From CAIOZW01 sp049317725 (lineage in GTDB: Bacteria > Acidobacteriota > Blastocatellia > RBC074), in assembly GCA_049317725.1 (NCBI GenBank), contig JBMOHS010000095.1, positions 1-15,607 of the forward strand: DNA of 15,607 nt. The letters run 5' to 3'. The position numbers and the translations under genes were made by a program. Every line of letters begins with the position of its first letter. Positions within the stretch are counted from its first letter, which is position 1. Positions 7,828 to 13,728 of the stretch are shown here, one piece after another. The notes below the pieces were generated by a model, which saw only the letters and a program-made list of their open reading frames with translations, was not told the origin of the DNA and searched no databases.

Positions 7828-7895
7828 GAAGAATAGATTGACGAAGGGTAGATTGACGAAGGATAGATTGTGGATAAATTAAGGATAGATTGAAG
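7828..7895. repeat. 15-bp AT-rich tandem repeats (iteron-like)
   Basis: Units GAAGAATAGATTGAC (7828-7842), GAAGGGTAGATTGAC (7843-7857), a truncated GAAGGATAGATTG (7858-7870) and, after ten other bases, AAGGATAGATTGAAG (7881-7895). The shared core is GRTAGATTG. The units are head to tail. Confidence 0.8.
7869..7877 (-). promoter_or_regulatory. Perfect DnaA-box consensus match
   Basis: TGTGGATAA on the plus strand is the reverse complement of TTATCCACA. It sits between iteron-like units. A single box could occur by chance or serve as a DnaA-regulated promoter site; no dnaA, dnaN or rep gene is in the window. Confidence 0.35.
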
Positions 7896-8197
7896 TTGGT
7901 CAATGCTGTGAGCAGGTACAGACAATCAAAAATGAGCCAACAAGGTGATGTACCTGAGTGAGCAACCCAGGCGTTTTCAAGTGGTGAGGTCACTCACCCC
8001 TGCTTGGTGACCCAAAAGAGCTACTTCGTCGATCTAGTCGTTCAGACGATCAAAGGCCGACCAAGGGACCGCTTCCTTCCTCTTCCAAGGTAGACGAGCA
8101 GCTCCTGGCACGGGCAGGTCTGATGGTTCAATCGTGCTGCCAGTCTTGTAGACAGGTCAGCAGTAGGCCCGTGAATGCCTCGAACAACTCTTCCTGG

Positions 8198-8219
8198 GGA
8201 TTCCCGAGAGGGAGAATCC
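8198..8219. promoter_or_regulatory. Inverted repeat upstream of lexA, candidate LexA operator
   Basis: GGATTC (8198-8203) and GAATCC (8214-8219) form a palindromic pair with a 10-base spacer that itself contains CCC...GGG, 25 bp before the lexA ATG. LexA genes are normally autoregulated through a palindromic operator close to the start; this is the only clear palindrome in that position. The motif is not the E. coli or Bacillus SOS box. Confidence 0.4.
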
Positions 8220-8244
8220 TAGAACGAAAATCTGAGGACCTGAC

Positions 8245-8913
8245 ATGCGGCTGACCCCAAAGCAGATGGCGCTTTACCAGTTTCTGGAACACTTCTACCA
8301 GAATCACGGTTATGCGCCGACCATTGCCGAGATCCAGAAGCACTTTCAGCTCAGCTCTCCGGCGACTGTTCACGAGCAGCTCGCCGTCCTCGAGCGTGAG
8401 GGGCTCATTCGGCGACACAAATATGTCCAACGTGGAATTGACCTGTTGCCCCCGGCCCATTCAACTGGGCCAACGGGGCCAACCGGGCCAACTGGGCCGA
8501 CTCGATCGACTGAGTCCGCAGGGTGGACAAGAGAAGACGAAATTCCCTTGCTTGGGGTCGTGGCCGCCGGTCTGCCGATCGAGGCTGTCCTCTCGAGGGA
8601 GACAATTCAGGTCGCACCAGATCTCTATGCTCCGCGCCGTTTCGCGCTGCGGGTACGGGGAGACTCGATGCGCGATGAGCAGATTGCCGATGGAGATATC
8701 ATCATTGTCGAACCGGCTGAGGAGGCCCGCAATGGACAAACGGTGGTCGCCTTGGTCGATGATCACGAGGCGACGGTCAAGAAGATCTATCACGAACCGT
8801 CCCAGATCCGACTCCAGCCAGCCAATGACAACTTCGCCCCGATCTTTGTCAAGCCGCCCAGTCGTGTCCGGGTTCAAGGGGTCGTTGTCGGGCTTGTTCG
8901 ACGCTACAAATAG
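8245..8913 (+). CDS. lexA: LexA SOS repressor / self-cleaving peptidase
   Basis: The protein is 222 residues, slightly longer than usual. The ATG has GAGG eight bases upstream. Residues 1-70 are the winged helix-turn-helix DNA-binding domain (MRLTPKQMALYQFLEHF...GYAPTIAEIQKHFQLSSPATVHEQLAVLEREGLIRR). The C-terminal S24 peptidase domain has the self-cleavage bond A108-G109 (VVAAGLP), nucleophile Ser141 (RGDSMRD) and general-base Lys179 (ATVKK), all in expected order. In the family, RecA on single-stranded DNA stimulates cleavage and releases SOS genes. Unusually, the interdomain linker (74-86) is a collagen-like Thr-(Gly-Pro-Thr)4 run encoded by a 9-bp tandem repeat, which explains the extra length. 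Asp142-type variation is absent, so activity is expected. It stands alone, divergent from the zinc-ribbon gene, with a hairpin terminator about 220 bp downstream and a candidate operator just upstream. Confidence 0.95.
   Translation: MRLTPKQMALYQFLEHFYQNHGYAPTIAEIQKHFQLSSPATVHEQLAVLEREGLIRRHKYVQRGIDLLPPAHSTGPTGPTGPTGPTRSTESAGWTREDEIPLLGVVAAGLPIEAVLSRETIQVAPDLYAPRRFALRVRGDSMRDEQIADGDIIIVEPAEEARNGQTVVALVDDHEATVKKIYHEPSQIRLQPANDNFAPIFVKPPSRVRVQGVVVGLVRRYK
8464..8502 (+). repeat. 9-bp tandem repeat inside lexA encoding (Gly-Pro-Thr)4
   Basis: The unit GGGCCAACN is repeated four times with changes mainly at codon third positions, coding Thr-Gly-Pro-Thr-Gly-Pro and so on in the linker of LexA. Copy number could vary between strains without breaking the frame. 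Confidence 0.85.
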
Positions 8914-8929
8914 CGCCCTTGTTGGTTCT

Positions 8930-8951
8930 GGGTATCACCCGGGTATCATCC
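8930..8951. repeat. 11-bp tandem duplication after lexA
   Basis: GGGTATCACCC (8930-8940) is followed directly by GGGTATCATCC (8941-8951), one mismatch apart. It lies 17 bp after the lexA stop. The role is unknown. Confidence 0.6.
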
Positions 8952-9020
8952 GGGCGTCTCGGACTGTCAAGTCCATCTCTTTGATCTCCTCTGGTTGATC
9001 GTTCAATCCGCTCTGAATCG

Positions 9021-9119
9021 ATGCCAAATTCAGTTACCGATGGTATCGACTCTGTTGGAGTCCAACAAACTGAAATTGGGACGGCAATCGCTCGGGTCGA
9101 ACAACTGGCCGCGCGGTGA
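9021..9119 (+). CDS. Possible 32-residue small protein
   Basis: An ATG-started frame of 32 codons ends 16 bp before a hairpin terminator. The predicted peptide ends in a helix-like segment (TEIGTAIARVEQLAAR). There is no clear Shine-Dalgarno, and it may be chance. It could be co-transcribed with lexA, which would explain why the terminator lies so far from the lexA stop. Confidence 0.2.
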   Translation: MPNSVTDGIDSVGVQQTEIGTAIARVEQLAAR

Positions 9120-9135
9120 GGAGCCGTTCCTCCCT

Positions 9136-9179
9136 CCTCCCTGAAGGTGCCCCTGAAGATGATCAGGGAGGGAATTTTT
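9136..9179 (+). terminator. Rho-independent terminator downstream of lexA
   Basis: CCTCCCTGA (9136-9144) pairs exactly with TCAGGGAGG (9163-9171) and is followed by GAATTTTT. The loop is 18 bases. Orientation fits transcription on the plus strand from lexA, although the stem starts 222 bp after the lexA stop. Confidence 0.65.
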
Positions 9180-9478
9180 AGCACTCTATTGTTTTATACT
9201 TGAAACAGTTTGCCGCATTCGAGACGGCCGGGATGGCTTGGCGAAGAAGAGTGCGGACACCATCTTACCACCACCACACGAGAGAGACTCAGCCAAAGGG
9301 CGTCCACCTGTTCCGGCCTGCCCGCGCCGGAATGGGTGGATCCAACGCCCCCGAGGGGCTCTCGAGCCCAGCAGGGCGTTCGGGAAAGATGAATCGAAAG
9401 AGCAGGGAGACCCTCAAGAACTCCTGGATAGAAGGGGTGAGAGGGGTCGGGCGGGTCTGCCCAGTTGAGGAGAATTGA
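9180..9478. other. Gap between the lexA terminator and the small ORF
   Basis: I see no convincing gene. The plus frame 9200-9478 starts at a TTG without a ribosome binding site and is rich in Arg, Pro and Gly, as expected for a GC-rich chance frame. Several minus frames (9194-9826, 9289-9786, 9414-9806) are also open, reflecting low stop density. A TATACT at 9194-9199 could be a -10 element for the genes to the right, but its -35 position is poor. Confidence 0.45.
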
Positions 9479-9697
9479 ATGCCATACGAGGGATCTGTCG
9501 AGAGAGAGAAGGAGAGGGAAGCAACGGGCCCGGATGACCCAGGAAGTGCGAGAGAGGCGTGGGCAGTCGGGGAGATCCGGTCTGATCTGGCGGCAGTAGG
9601 GTTGAAGTTCTGGGGATTGGATTGGGAATCGCTGGAACGTCGTCCCCCGGAGATTGGGAAGAGATACAGAGCGGAGAGGCAGGAAGTTGCAAGGTAA
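9479..9697 (+). CDS. Possible 72-residue small charged protein
   Basis: The ATG at 9479 has GAGGAG six bases upstream, the strongest support for this frame. The protein is rich in Glu and Arg, with a tail LKFWGLDWESLERRPPEIGKRYRAERQEVAR that could be helical. No family is recognised. The codon just before the ATG is a TGA in the same frame, closing the weak frame that precedes it. It ends 111 bp before the four-helix membrane protein gene and points the same way, so it may be the leading gene of that operon. It may equally be a chance frame in GC-rich DNA. Confidence 0.35.
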   Translation: MPYEGSVEREKEREATGPDDPGSAREAWAVGEIRSDLAAVGLKFWGLDWESLERRPPEIGKRYRAERQEVAR

Positions 9698-9758
9698 AGC
9701 AGCTGGTTGGGCAGGTTGGGTTCGGTCCGCAAAGACGAACACTTGGGCAAAACGGTAA

Positions 9759-9782
9759 CGAAGTAACCAACAAAGTAACCAA
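9759..9782. repeat. 12-bp direct repeat before the membrane-protein operon
   Basis: CGAAGTAACCAA (9759-9770) is followed immediately by CAAAGTAACCAA (9771-9782), sharing AAGTAACCAA. The second copy ends 26 bp before the ATG at 9809. A regulator-binding or messenger-leader role is possible. Confidence 0.55.
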
Positions 9783-9808
9783 GCAAAATGAATCAAGGAG
9801 GAGCAACC

Positions 9809-10534
9809 ATGAGCAGCGTCAATCAAGCATTTAAATACAACCGGGCAAGGAAGAACGTCATTCTGGGAGGGGCAGTGATCCTGATCTGCATCACACTCTT
9901 GAGTTGTGTGTCGTCATTTATGATCTACCGGGAGGGGTTTACGGATATGCCGCAGGCAGTTCAGGTAACGCTCTCGCTATTTGCCGTTGTGGTAGTCGAG
10001 GGGGCCTTCATCTGGCTGGTGTATGGATTCACGCGTGCCTTCTCGTCGTTTCTGGAACGGGCGATCTCCTTCGTGGGAATGGGTTATCTGGTCGTCGTCA
10101 TGATGATCAACATTGTGACCCACTTCATGATGGTCAAGCAGTTGACACTCTTTGCCTTCCAGGAGGCTTGGTTGAGTTGGGGAGCAGTCTCGGTCTTTGT
10201 TGGAGTCCTGCTGATCGTCCTGTCGATCACGCTGGCGGACCCAGTGATTCGGTTGATCCGACTGGAGCTGAAGTACCAGGGCCGCCAACAAGAGATCATT
10301 CTCGAAGCCAAAACGGACGGGTTAGAGAGCGAAAAGTTGCAGGCGGCAATGGCCGACAGAGCGGAGTGGGAGGCAGGCCAGCTCGCCCTCAAGGTTCTCG
10401 GAGGAGCGCTGCCAGGATCGGCCGGGCAGATGCATCAGGTGACAGGGTTCTCCAGGGCCAGCACGCAAGGGAGTTATGGGTATGTTGGGGGTGTCTTGGG
10501 TCAAGTACCGGAGTCAGAGAGCCCAAAAGCCTGA
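9809..10534 (+). CDS. Four-helix membrane protein with cytoplasmic coiled-coil tail, unknown function
   Basis: The start at 9809 (241 residues) has AAGGAGGAG five bases upstream; an in-frame ATG at 9788 lacks such a site. Four hydrophobic helices are visible at about residues 16-39, 50-75, 86-108 and 122-146. The first is preceded by basic NRARKN, placing the N terminus inside. Helix two contains a buried Glu64 (VVVVEGAFIW) and helix three an Asn/His pair (MMINIVTHFMMV), polar residues that could serve transport or helix packing. The tail from about 150 is charged and helical (LELKYQGRQQEIILEAKTDGLESEKLQAAMADRAEWEAGQ), probably a coiled coil, ending in a Gly/Ser-rich segment. Even helix number puts the tail in the cytoplasm. 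Its TGA shares its A with the next gene's ATG (10534), so the two are translationally coupled. I do not recognise the family; a small scaffold or transporter-like subunit acting with the next two proteins is inferred. Confidence 0.88.
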   Translation: MSSVNQAFKYNRARKNVILGGAVILICITLLSCVSSFMIYREGFTDMPQAVQVTLSLFAVVVVEGAFIWLVYGFTRAFSSFLERAISFVGMGYLVVVMMINIVTHFMMVKQLTLFAFQEAWLSWGAVSVFVGVLLIVLSITLADPVIRLIRLELKYQGRQQEIILEAKTDGLESEKLQAAMADRAEWEAGQLALKVLGGALPGSAGQMHQVTGFSRASTQGSYGYVGGVLGQVPESESPKA

Positions 10535-11151
10535 TGCCTCGGGAGACATGGAGGGCCGAAGATCCATCCACCCAGCGTTGGGGGAGCGATCTGTCCCGGG
10601 GCAGTGGCAGAGAGGCCTCACGTGAACCAGATCACCAGGCCATGGGAGATCCGCGATCGGTCCTCCCCACTCCTGCAGACGAAGCCGTCCGCAGGAGCCG
10701 CTCGGTCGAGATCCGGTCGAGGGGAACACAGGGGAGGAGCTACTTTGCTGTAGCGCCAGCCACGGCTCTCCGCAGTGGAGGGGAAGGTCCAGTTCGTGGA
10801 GCCGCAGACTATTCAAAGGGGGGAATCCCCGCAGGAAAGGACCCCTCGGCCAGAAAGACGAGATTGAGGCAACGTGACGGGCAGCGTGTTCCCCCGCGGC
10901 CGTCTACGCCGGGGATCGGAACCGATCAGCCGCCGCCCACTCCTTGGGGCTGTGAATGGCGACGGGTAGACGACGGATGGAACCTTTGGCGGTGTTGGAG
11001 CGAGCGGGAGACCCCCGACTCGCCCCGCGTCCGCCGGAGCCGCTACGCTGGTTTTCTCAGCCTTGAGGGGTGGGAGGTGTTGAAGGGATATGACTATGAA
11101 ACGTTCCTCGCGATCCTCGGCCAACGGCTTCGCCGATACGGCAAACGGTAA
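10534..11151 (+). CDS. Basic disordered protein with Trp-rich C-terminal domain, unknown function
   Basis: The 205-residue frame begins at ATG 10534, overlapping the previous stop by one base (TGATG), a typical coupling junction. Residues 1-135 are low complexity, rich in Arg, Ser, Pro and Gly, and look disordered. The C-terminal 70 residues look folded and more constrained: CEWRRVDDGWNLWRCW (140-155), then RRSRYAGFLSLEGWEVLK (168-184) and GYDYETFLAILGQRLRRYGKR (185-205). Two Cys and six Trp in this stretch are notable. The sequence layout (strand-rich part, then helix) could suit a small nucleic-acid or protein binding domain, but that is a guess. The frame is open further upstream to 9904, but that part overlaps the membrane gene and is a shadow. 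It overlaps the next gene by 56 bp. Confidence 0.72.
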   Translation: MPRETWRAEDPSTQRWGSDLSRGSGREASREPDHQAMGDPRSVLPTPADEAVRRSRSVEIRSRGTQGRSYFAVAPATALRSGGEGPVRGAADYSKGGIPAGKDPSARKTRLRQRDGQRVPPRPSTPGIGTDQPPPTPWGCEWRRVDDGWNLWRCWSERETPDSPRVRRSRYAGFLSLEGWEVLKGYDYETFLAILGQRLRRYGKR

Positions 11152-11368
11152 CCCTTTTGCCGTCTTTGAGATGATCGCCGACGCCAGGAAGATTCAGCAG
11201 CGGACCGCCGATGAAGGCGTCCTCGAATCGGCCCGACGGATCGAACACAATGCCGATGGGATGATCAAGACAATCCTCGGCACAGCGGATCTCTCGACGA
11301 TGGAGATCCCGACAGGGGTCCTCGAACAGATCATCGAACTGCTCCGAGCTTGTCGAGCCAACGCTTGA
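11096..11368 (+). CDS. Small helical protein, third gene of the unknown operon
   Basis: The frame gives 90 residues from the ATG at 11096, which has GAAGGG eight bases upstream; an ATG six bases earlier (11090) is also possible. The first 20 residues are Ser/Asn-rich and flexible. The rest predicts two or three helices (FAVFEMIADARKIQQRTADEGVLESARRIEHNADGMIKTILG and TGVLEQIIELLRACRANA) with heptad-like spacing, suggesting an oligomeric or partner-binding protein. There is no signal peptide or membrane helix. It overlaps the preceding gene by 56 bp in another frame, and ends only 13 bp from the convergent glmM stop, with no hairpin between them. No family is recognised. Confidence 0.72.
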   Translation: MKRSSRSSANGFADTANGNPFAVFEMIADARKIQQRTADEGVLESARRIEHNADGMIKTILGTADLSTMEIPTGVLEQIIELLRACRANA

Positions 11369-11381
11369 TCGGCTGGGATCT

Positions 11382-12743
11382 TCAGCGCGAGAGGAGGTTC
11401 TCGAGAACCGTGGCGACGGGGTTCAAGACCTCCTCGAGGAGCGATTCGTCGCTCGCCTCGACCATCAAACGAACAATCGGTTCGGTGCCGGAGTAGCGCA
11501 CCAAGATCCGCCCCTTCTCCCCCAGAAGTCCGAGAGCGCTGTCGAGGGCATCCTGGAGTTCTGGGAGGGTCTCAAGGGGCGGTTTCCGGTTGACGCGCAG
11601 ATTGAGCAGCCGTTGAGGAAAGCGCACCATGCCCGCGGTGAGGAGAGAGACGGGCTGCGCTGCCGCTACTGTCGCGCGAAGCACTTCGAGGGCGGTCACC
11701 ATTCCATCTCCTGCCAAGCTGATTCGCGGAAGGATCACGTGGCCAGACTGCTCGCCGCCGAGGCTTCCTCCACCTCGAAGGAGTTCATCGAGAATCGATT
11801 TGTCACCCACCGGCGTCCGGACCAGCGTCAGTTGAAGGGATTGGAGCGCCCGCTCGAGCCCAAAGTTGCTCATGACCGAGGCGACGACAATCGGAGAGTC
11901 GATCTGCCCAGTCTGAACCCGATGCGCAGCCAGCAGATAGAGCAGGTGGTCCCCATCGAGGATCTCACCTCGCTCATCAACAGCGATGAGCCGGTCCGCG
12001 TCACCATCAAAGGCCAGGCCGATGTCCGCTCCGGTGGCGCGTACTTTTGCCTGTAGCGCCTCCGGGTGGACGGCGCCGCAGGCGAAGTTGATGTTCTCAC
12101 CAGTCGGGGTAGCGTGCAGTACATCAACGGTTGCACCCAGCGAGGAGAAGAGCGCGGGGGCGATGTGGGAGGCGGCCCCGTGCGCGCAATCGAGCACCAC
12201 TCGCCACCCATGGAGGCGAAGACCGTCCGCGACTCTCTCGCGCAACCAAGTCAGATAGGGAGCTGAGGAGACGCTCTCGCGTCTTCCACGCCTTGTTGGC
12301 TGGTCGACTGCCGGTAGCGGGTGCTGGGAGAGGGACAGATCGACCTCGATCGCGGCTTCCAGAGGTTCTGGGATCTTTTGACCATCAGCGGCAAAGATCT
12401 TGATTCCGTTGTCCTGGTATGGGTTGTGGGAAGCAGAAATGACGATCCCGGCGTCTGCTTGATAATGTTGGAGGAGGTAGGCCACTCCAGGAGTTGGGAT
12501 GACGCCGAGAATCAACGCGTCAGCGCCCTTTTCGACCAGTCCGCTGACCAAGGCCTCCTCGATCCACTCACCAGAGGCGCGTGTGTCCCTTCCAATCACA
12601 ACCCGAAGGGTCCTCTGTGGGGCCGGGGTGAGAGTCTCCAGATGTTGCGCTAGCGACCGGCCGAGCTTGACGAGCGTCGTTGGGTCGAGGGGGAATTCAC
12701 CAGCTCTTCCTCGGATTCCATCGGTGCCGAATAATCTTGTCAT
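11382..12743 (-). CDS. glmM: Phosphoglucosamine mutase
   Basis: The 453-residue protein matches the family's usual length (about 445-455). It interconverts glucosamine-6-phosphate and glucosamine-1-phosphate, feeding UDP-GlcNAc for peptidoglycan and lipopolysaccharide. Key motifs are present: N-terminal RLFGTDGIRG; active-site phosphoserine S105 in VISASHNPYQDNG; metal-binding DGDADR at 246-251; sugar-binding GGEQSGHVI at 329-337; phosphate-binding RYSGTEP at 416-422. The ATG at 12743 has GGAG 12 bases upstream. It follows cdaR by 31 bp, giving the conserved cdaA-cdaR-glmM order. In Firmicutes GlmM binds CdaA and inhibits diadenylate cyclase activity; similar control here is inferred from the arrangement. 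Confidence 0.97.
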   Translation of the reverse strand: MTRLFGTDGIRGRAGEFPLDPTTLVKLGRSLAQHLETLTPAPQRTLRVVIGRDTRASGEWIEEALVSGLVEKGADALILGVIPTPGVAYLLQHYQADAGIVISASHNPYQDNGIKIFAADGQKIPEPLEAAIEVDLSLSQHPLPAVDQPTRRGRRESVSSAPYLTWLRERVADGLRLHGWRVVLDCAHGAASHIAPALFSSLGATVDVLHATPTGENINFACGAVHPEALQAKVRATGADIGLAFDGDADRLIAVDERGEILDGDHLLYLLAAHRVQTGQIDSPIVVASVMSNFGLERALQSLQLTLVRTPVGDKSILDELLRGGGSLGGEQSGHVILPRISLAGDGMVTALEVLRATVAAAQPVSLLTAGMVRFPQRLLNLRVNRKPPLETLPELQDALDSALGLLGEKGRILVRYSGTEPIVRLMVEASDESLLEEVLNPVATVLENLLSR

Positions 12744-12774
12744 TGACGGGAAGTTCTCCGTTCTGATTTGTCTG

Positions 12775-13728
12775 TCAAGGATGGCGATACTGGATGGCTG
12801 GTGGGCTGATGCGGGTCACCTTCCAGAAAGGGGTCGTCCCTTCCGGGAGAAGAACAACGGGAGCGACTGAGTTCTGCTCTGGCGGTACTCCTGTCGTTCG
12901 GACCTCCACAAGGATTTGGGAGGCAGTCAAAGCGGACACTGGGGTGAGTGGGCCAAGGACCTCGACATCCACCTTCCGCGTCACCAGGCGATCCCCCGTT
13001 TCCTGGTCGGCCCAGCGCACGGGAATGGCAGTAAAGATGCGCGTGATCCGTCGCTCTCCAATCGTCACGGTCATCCGAATCTGTTCCCGAGTTTTGATTC
13101 GGATGGAGGGATGGAGGGTCTCCACATCGACCAGTTTTGAGAAGCTGGAGTTGTGCCCAACGAGGTTGATTGTCTCGGTCGACACCTCCCGCAACTCATT
13201 CAGTTGGGATTCTGGGCCCTCCAAGTGGATTTGAGAGGGGATGACCGACACATCATAGACCTCGACCCCTGTCGGCAAGACGCCTTCGGTGAGCGGTCTG
13301 ATTGGGACGGTCCGTTCGGCAGTCCTCTCAATCTGCAGCCGAATGTTTGGAGGGAAGATTTGCGAAACTTGCACCCGTGGCGGGCGGACGACATCCTCCG
13401 GATGGAGCTGAACGACGCGCTGACCAGGATCTTTGTGTTGGAGACGAGCAACCACGGTGATCTGGTTGCTGTTGAGGCGACGGACCAGATCTTCTGGGCC
13501 AAAGAGCCGGACGCTGACTCGTTGCTCCCCATCGTCGAGGATCTCGTGTCCAGGGGGAAGCCCCTGAAACTGGATGGGAACGTCATTGAGTCGAACCTCG
13601 ATATTCTGCTGGCGGGAAAGAAGAAAAAGGATCATCGCCAGTAGAATCGACAGCAGCTTCAGCCCTTTGTTTTCCCGGAGGACTTTCAGTCTGCTGCGAA
13701 GTGTCGCGGTCAGCCTTGCCCTCACCAT
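12775..13728 (-). CDS. cdaR: CdaR/YbbR-domain regulator of diadenylate cyclase
   Basis: The protein is 317 residues with a basic N terminus and one membrane helix (about 23-38, LKLLSILLAMILFLLS). The remainder is extracytoplasmic and beta-rich, with about three YbbR-like repeats (roughly 43-125, 130-215 and 220-310), each showing the pattern of a strand pair ending in valine-rich segments before a short Pro or Gly turn (VPIQFQGLPPGHEIL; VPIRPLTEGVLPTGVEV; IPVRWADQETGDRL). YbbR/CdaR proteins are known to modulate CdaA activity from outside the membrane. The ATG at 13728 overlaps the cdaA stop by 7 bp, so the two are translationally coupled. GAAGGG lies upstream of the ATG. Sequence identity in this family is low, so the assignment relies on the anchor, the repeats and the neighbours. 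Confidence 0.92.
   Translation of the reverse strand: MVRARLTATLRSRLKVLRENKGLKLLSILLAMILFLLSRQQNIEVRLNDVPIQFQGLPPGHEILDDGEQRVSVRLFGPEDLVRRLNSNQITVVARLQHKDPGQRVVQLHPEDVVRPPRVQVSQIFPPNIRLQIERTAERTVPIRPLTEGVLPTGVEVYDVSVIPSQIHLEGPESQLNELREVSTETINLVGHNSSFSKLVDVETLHPSIRIKTREQIRMTVTIGERRITRIFTAIPVRWADQETGDRLVTRKVDVEVLGPLTPVSALTASQILVEVRTTGVPPEQNSVAPVVLLPEGTTPFWKVTRISPPAIQYRHP

Larger units (their letters stand above)
7384..8244. other. 861-bp structured divergent intergenic region
   Basis: No believable gene lies between the divergent zinc-ribbon and lexA starts; short frames here (for example minus 7802-7993) translate the repeats. It holds, from left to right, the candidate minus promoter, a 14-bp inverted repeat with flanking direct repeats, a 10-bp direct repeat CTCACGGAGA (7645-7654 and 7731-7740), a small hairpin GATCTC/GAGATC (7728-7750), AT-rich 15-bp tandem repeats, a DnaA-box match, a diverged second copy of the first repeat's arm (about 7893-7920), a CAGGTACA/TGTACCTG inverted pair (7913-7957), GGTCAC/GTGACC (7988-8012) and an inverted repeat just before lexA. 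The function may be regulatory, a small RNA or a mobile-element remnant. Confidence 0.6.

Noticed and set aside
7828..7895. CRISPR array
   Set aside because: The units are contiguous 15-mers without spacers, and there are no cas genes.
7802..7993. 63-codon minus frame
   Set aside because: Its sequence (SILRQSTLRQSILR) is just translation of the 15-bp tandem repeats.
7384..8244. Chromosomal replication origin
   Set aside because: Only one exact DnaA box and no dnaA, dnaN, gyrB or rep gene nearby; kept only as a weak finding.
9194..9826. 210-codon minus frame
   Set aside because: Overlaps the start of the well-supported membrane-protein gene, and all three minus frames are open here; translation is Pro/Leu/Ser-rich without family features.
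9904..10533. Upstream extension of the second operon gene
   Set aside because: It is out of frame with, and fully inside, the four-helix membrane protein gene; the TGATG junction marks the real start at 10534.
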